Shown here piece after piece: positions 6,159-7,610 of a DNA stretch of 7,610 nucleotides. Source of the stretch: Bacteroidaceae bacterium (GTDB taxonomy: Bacteria; Bacteroidota; Bacteroidia; Bacteroidales; Bacteroidaceae); the NCBI GenBank assembly GCA_017961965.1, contig JAGCWG010000069.1, forward strand, positions 1-7,610. The letters are read 5' to 3'. Both the position numbers and the translations under genes were made by a program. The notes under the pieces are model-generated. The model worked only from the letters and a program-made list of their open reading frames with translations. It ran no database searches and was not told the origin of the DNA. Position 1 is the first letter of the stretch, and the number at the start of each line of letters is the position of its first letter.

Positions 6159-6227
6159 CTTATATACTAATTCAAAACTACGAACCGAACCGTTCTGTAT
6201 GATTAAACATGAACCGAATGGCTTTAA

Positions 6228-6248
6228 TTTTGAATTCTGAATTTTGAA
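6228..6248. repeat. Three heptanucleotides (TTTTGAA type) touching the purL stop
   Basis: Units are TTTTGAA (6228-6234), TTCTGAA (6235-6241) and TTTTGAA (6242-6248). The array ends at the base next to the purL stop codon (6249-6251 on the plus strand), so it forms the first 21 bases of the purL 3' untranslated region. Confidence 0.8.
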
Positions 6249-7610
6249 TTATTTATTCTTCTTCGCTTCCACCCACTTGCGAGCATTAACGAATGCCTCA
6301 ATCCATGGAGTAACCTCGTCCTTGCGACGGTCAGCTGGATAGTGTGCCTGCTGCCATGGGAAGATAGCACGCTCAAGGTGTGGCATCATGGCAAGGTGAC
6401 GTCCATCTGCTGAACAGAGACCTGCAACATCATAGTCAGAACCGTTAGGGTTAGCTGGATAGCCAGAGTAGTTGTACTTGGCGATGATGTTGTACTCGCT
6501 CTCTGCCTTTGGAAGACGGAAGTTTCCTTCTCCATGAGCAACCCAGATACCGAGCTTGTTGCCTGAGAGACTTCCGAACATTACGCTCTTGTTCTCTGGG
6601 ATAGAGAGTGAGATGAACTCTGACTCGAACTTGTGTGATACGTTGTGAAGCATCTGAGCATAGTCCTTAGCGTCTGTTACGGCGTGGTTGTTGTTGATAA
6701 GTCCAAGCTCAATCATCAACTGACATCCGTTACAGATACCGAGTGAGAGAGTGTCCTCACGAGCATAGAATGCGTCAAGTGCAGCCTTTGCCTTAGGGTT
6801 GAAGAGGAATGCACCTGCCCATCCCTTGGCAGAACCAAGAACGTCGGAGTTAGAGAATCCACCACAGAAGACAATCATATTTACGTCCTCAAGTGTCTCA
6901 CGTCCGCTTACAAGGTCAGTCATCATGACATCCTTAACGTCAAATCCTGCAAGATAGAGTGAGTAAGCCATCTCACGCTCACCATTTGTACCCTTCTCAC
7001 GGATGATGGCAGCCTTGATGCCTGTACGCTCACGACGGTCAGCAGAGATGCCGTACTGGCTGAGCTTACCTGTGAAGTCAGCGTTGAACTTATGCTCGAT
7101 AGGCTGGTTCTTGTAGTTCTTGAGACGCTCAGCAGCCATGCCGTTGAAGCTCTGCTTTGTATCGAGGCGATATGATGTAGAGTACCATACCTCACGAAGT
7201 GCATCAATATCGACTGTACGTGTTCTGCCATCCTTCTTGACTGTGATATTGCGCTCGGCTGATGGAGTACCAATCTCAGAGAAAGCGATGCCCTCCTTGT
7301 TGAGAATAGCCTCAACCTCTTCCTTCTTGTCATTAGCTACCTGAATAACGACACCTGGGTTCTCAGCAAAGAGTACCTTGACGATGTCCTTCTCTGCAAT
7401 ACCTGCGAGGTTAACGTCGATACCGCCCTTCTGGTTGGCAAATGTCATCTCAAGGAGAGTTGTGATGAGACCACCTGCGCTAATGTCATGACCTGCAAGG
7501 ATAAGCTCGTTGTTTACGAGTTCCTGTACTGCGAGGAATGCGTCGCGGAAATACTCTGGGTTCTGTACTGTTGGAACATCGCTACCTACCTTGCCAAGTG
7601 TCTGAGCAAA
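6249..7610 (-). CDS. purL: Phosphoribosylformylglycinamidine synthase (FGAM synthase), C-terminal 453 residues
   Basis: PurL converts FGAR, ATP and glutamine to FGAM in the fourth step of purine biosynthesis (EC 6.3.5.3), in the cytosol. The frame is open to the right edge, so the ATG at 7448 is internal; only the end of a single-chain enzyme that is usually about 1,200-1,300 residues is visible. Counting from 7610, residues 41-57 read AGHDISAGGLITTLLEM, the conserved strand of the second AIRS-like ATP-binding half. The class I glutaminase domain begins near 196. Its nucleophile is in GICNGC (Cys293, bases 6732-6734), and the His and Glu of the triad lie in MPHLER (His411, Glu413; bases 6372-6380). 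All three residues are intact. This is the large PurL form with fused glutaminase, not the separate PurS/PurQ/PurL system. It is followed by its own terminator; nothing shows how it is regulated, as the promoter lies outside. Confidence 0.97.
   Translation of the reverse strand, partial: FAQTLGKVGSDVPTVQNPEYFRDAFLAVQELVNNELILAGHDISAGGLITTLLEMTFANQKGGIDVNLAGIAEKDIVKVLFAENPGVVIQVANDKKEEVEAILNKEGIAFSEIGTPSAERNITVKKDGRTRTVDIDALREVWYSTSYRLDTKQSFNGMAAERLKNYKNQPIEHKFNADFTGKLSQYGISADRRERTGIKAAIIREKGTNGEREMAYSLYLAGFDVKDVMMTDLVSGRETLEDVNMIVFCGGFSNSDVLGSAKGWAGAFLFNPKAKAALDAFYAREDTLSLGICNGCQLMIELGLINNNHAVTDAKDYAQMLHNVSHKFESEFISLSIPENKSVMFGSLSGNKLGIWVAHGEGNFRLPKAESEYNIIAKYNYSGYPANPNGSDYDVAGLCSADGRHLAMMPHLERAIFPWQQAHYPADRRKDEVTPWIEAFVNARKWVEAKKNK

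Noticed and set aside
5976..6170. 64-residue plus-strand open frame
   Set aside because: It overlaps the ybjQ promoter box and runs through the whole purL terminator, has no ribosome site, and its composition is that of translated AT-rich spacer.
6182..6219. GAACCGAA repeated at 6182-6189 and 6211-6218
   Set aside because: Two short copies 29 bases apart with no symmetry or promoter context; noted but not supportable as an operator.
3088..6248. Short repeats as a CRISPR array
   Set aside because: Units are 7-8 bases, have no spacers and differ between sites; no cas gene is present.
6923..7333. 136-residue minus-strand frame inside purL
   Set aside because: Ser/Arg-rich translation of purL in another frame; the purL frame is conserved through the region.
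7446..7448. ATG as the start of purL
   Set aside because: The frame continues without a stop to 7610 and encodes conserved PurL sequence (HDISAGGL).

Overview
The window looks like a chromosomal segment of a Bacteroidales bacterium, most likely a Prevotella-type member of the Prevotellaceae. The signs are a large DUF2723/GT117 membrane glycosyltransferase, a DUF3098 mini-membrane protein, a secreted modular protein with a Prevotella-style C-terminal tail, a single-chain PurL, TAnnTTTG -7 promoter boxes and mostly weak or absent Shine-Dalgarno sequences. The genus is inferred from these features, not from any database match.

Layout. Bases 1-2880 (+) hold the 3' nine-tenths or so of a GT117 family protein O-mannosyltransferase-like enzyme; its start lies before the window. 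A small two-helix DUF3098 protein (2903-3151, +) follows after 22 bases, probably in the same transcript. A strong hairpin at 3187-3214 separates this pair from a convergent gene on the minus strand (3248-5143). That gene encodes a 631-residue exported multi-domain protein of unknown function: beta-trefoil-like N-terminus, two beta-sandwich modules around a helical region, and a conserved-looking tail. It has its own promoter near 5258-5289, with a perfect 15-base palindrome over the predicted transcription start. A minus-strand YbjQ/UPF0145 gene (5591-5911) follows, with its own terminator and promoter box. The window closes with the 3' end of purL (6249-7610, minus; FGAM synthase, purine biosynthesis), also followed by its own terminator.

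The genes do not form one pathway. The likely functional pair is GT117 plus DUF3098, both in the inner membrane. The secreted protein, ybjQ and purL look like independently transcribed units, each with its own intrinsic terminator.

The most unusual feature is non-coding. Short degenerate AT-rich tandem repeats with a 7-base period (8 in one case) sit exactly at gene borders: inside the last codons of the DUF3098 gene, across the stop of ybjQ, just before the start codon of ybjQ, and right after the stop of purL. Each border has a different repeat unit. I see no CRISPR array, insertion sequence, tRNA, rRNA or defence system.
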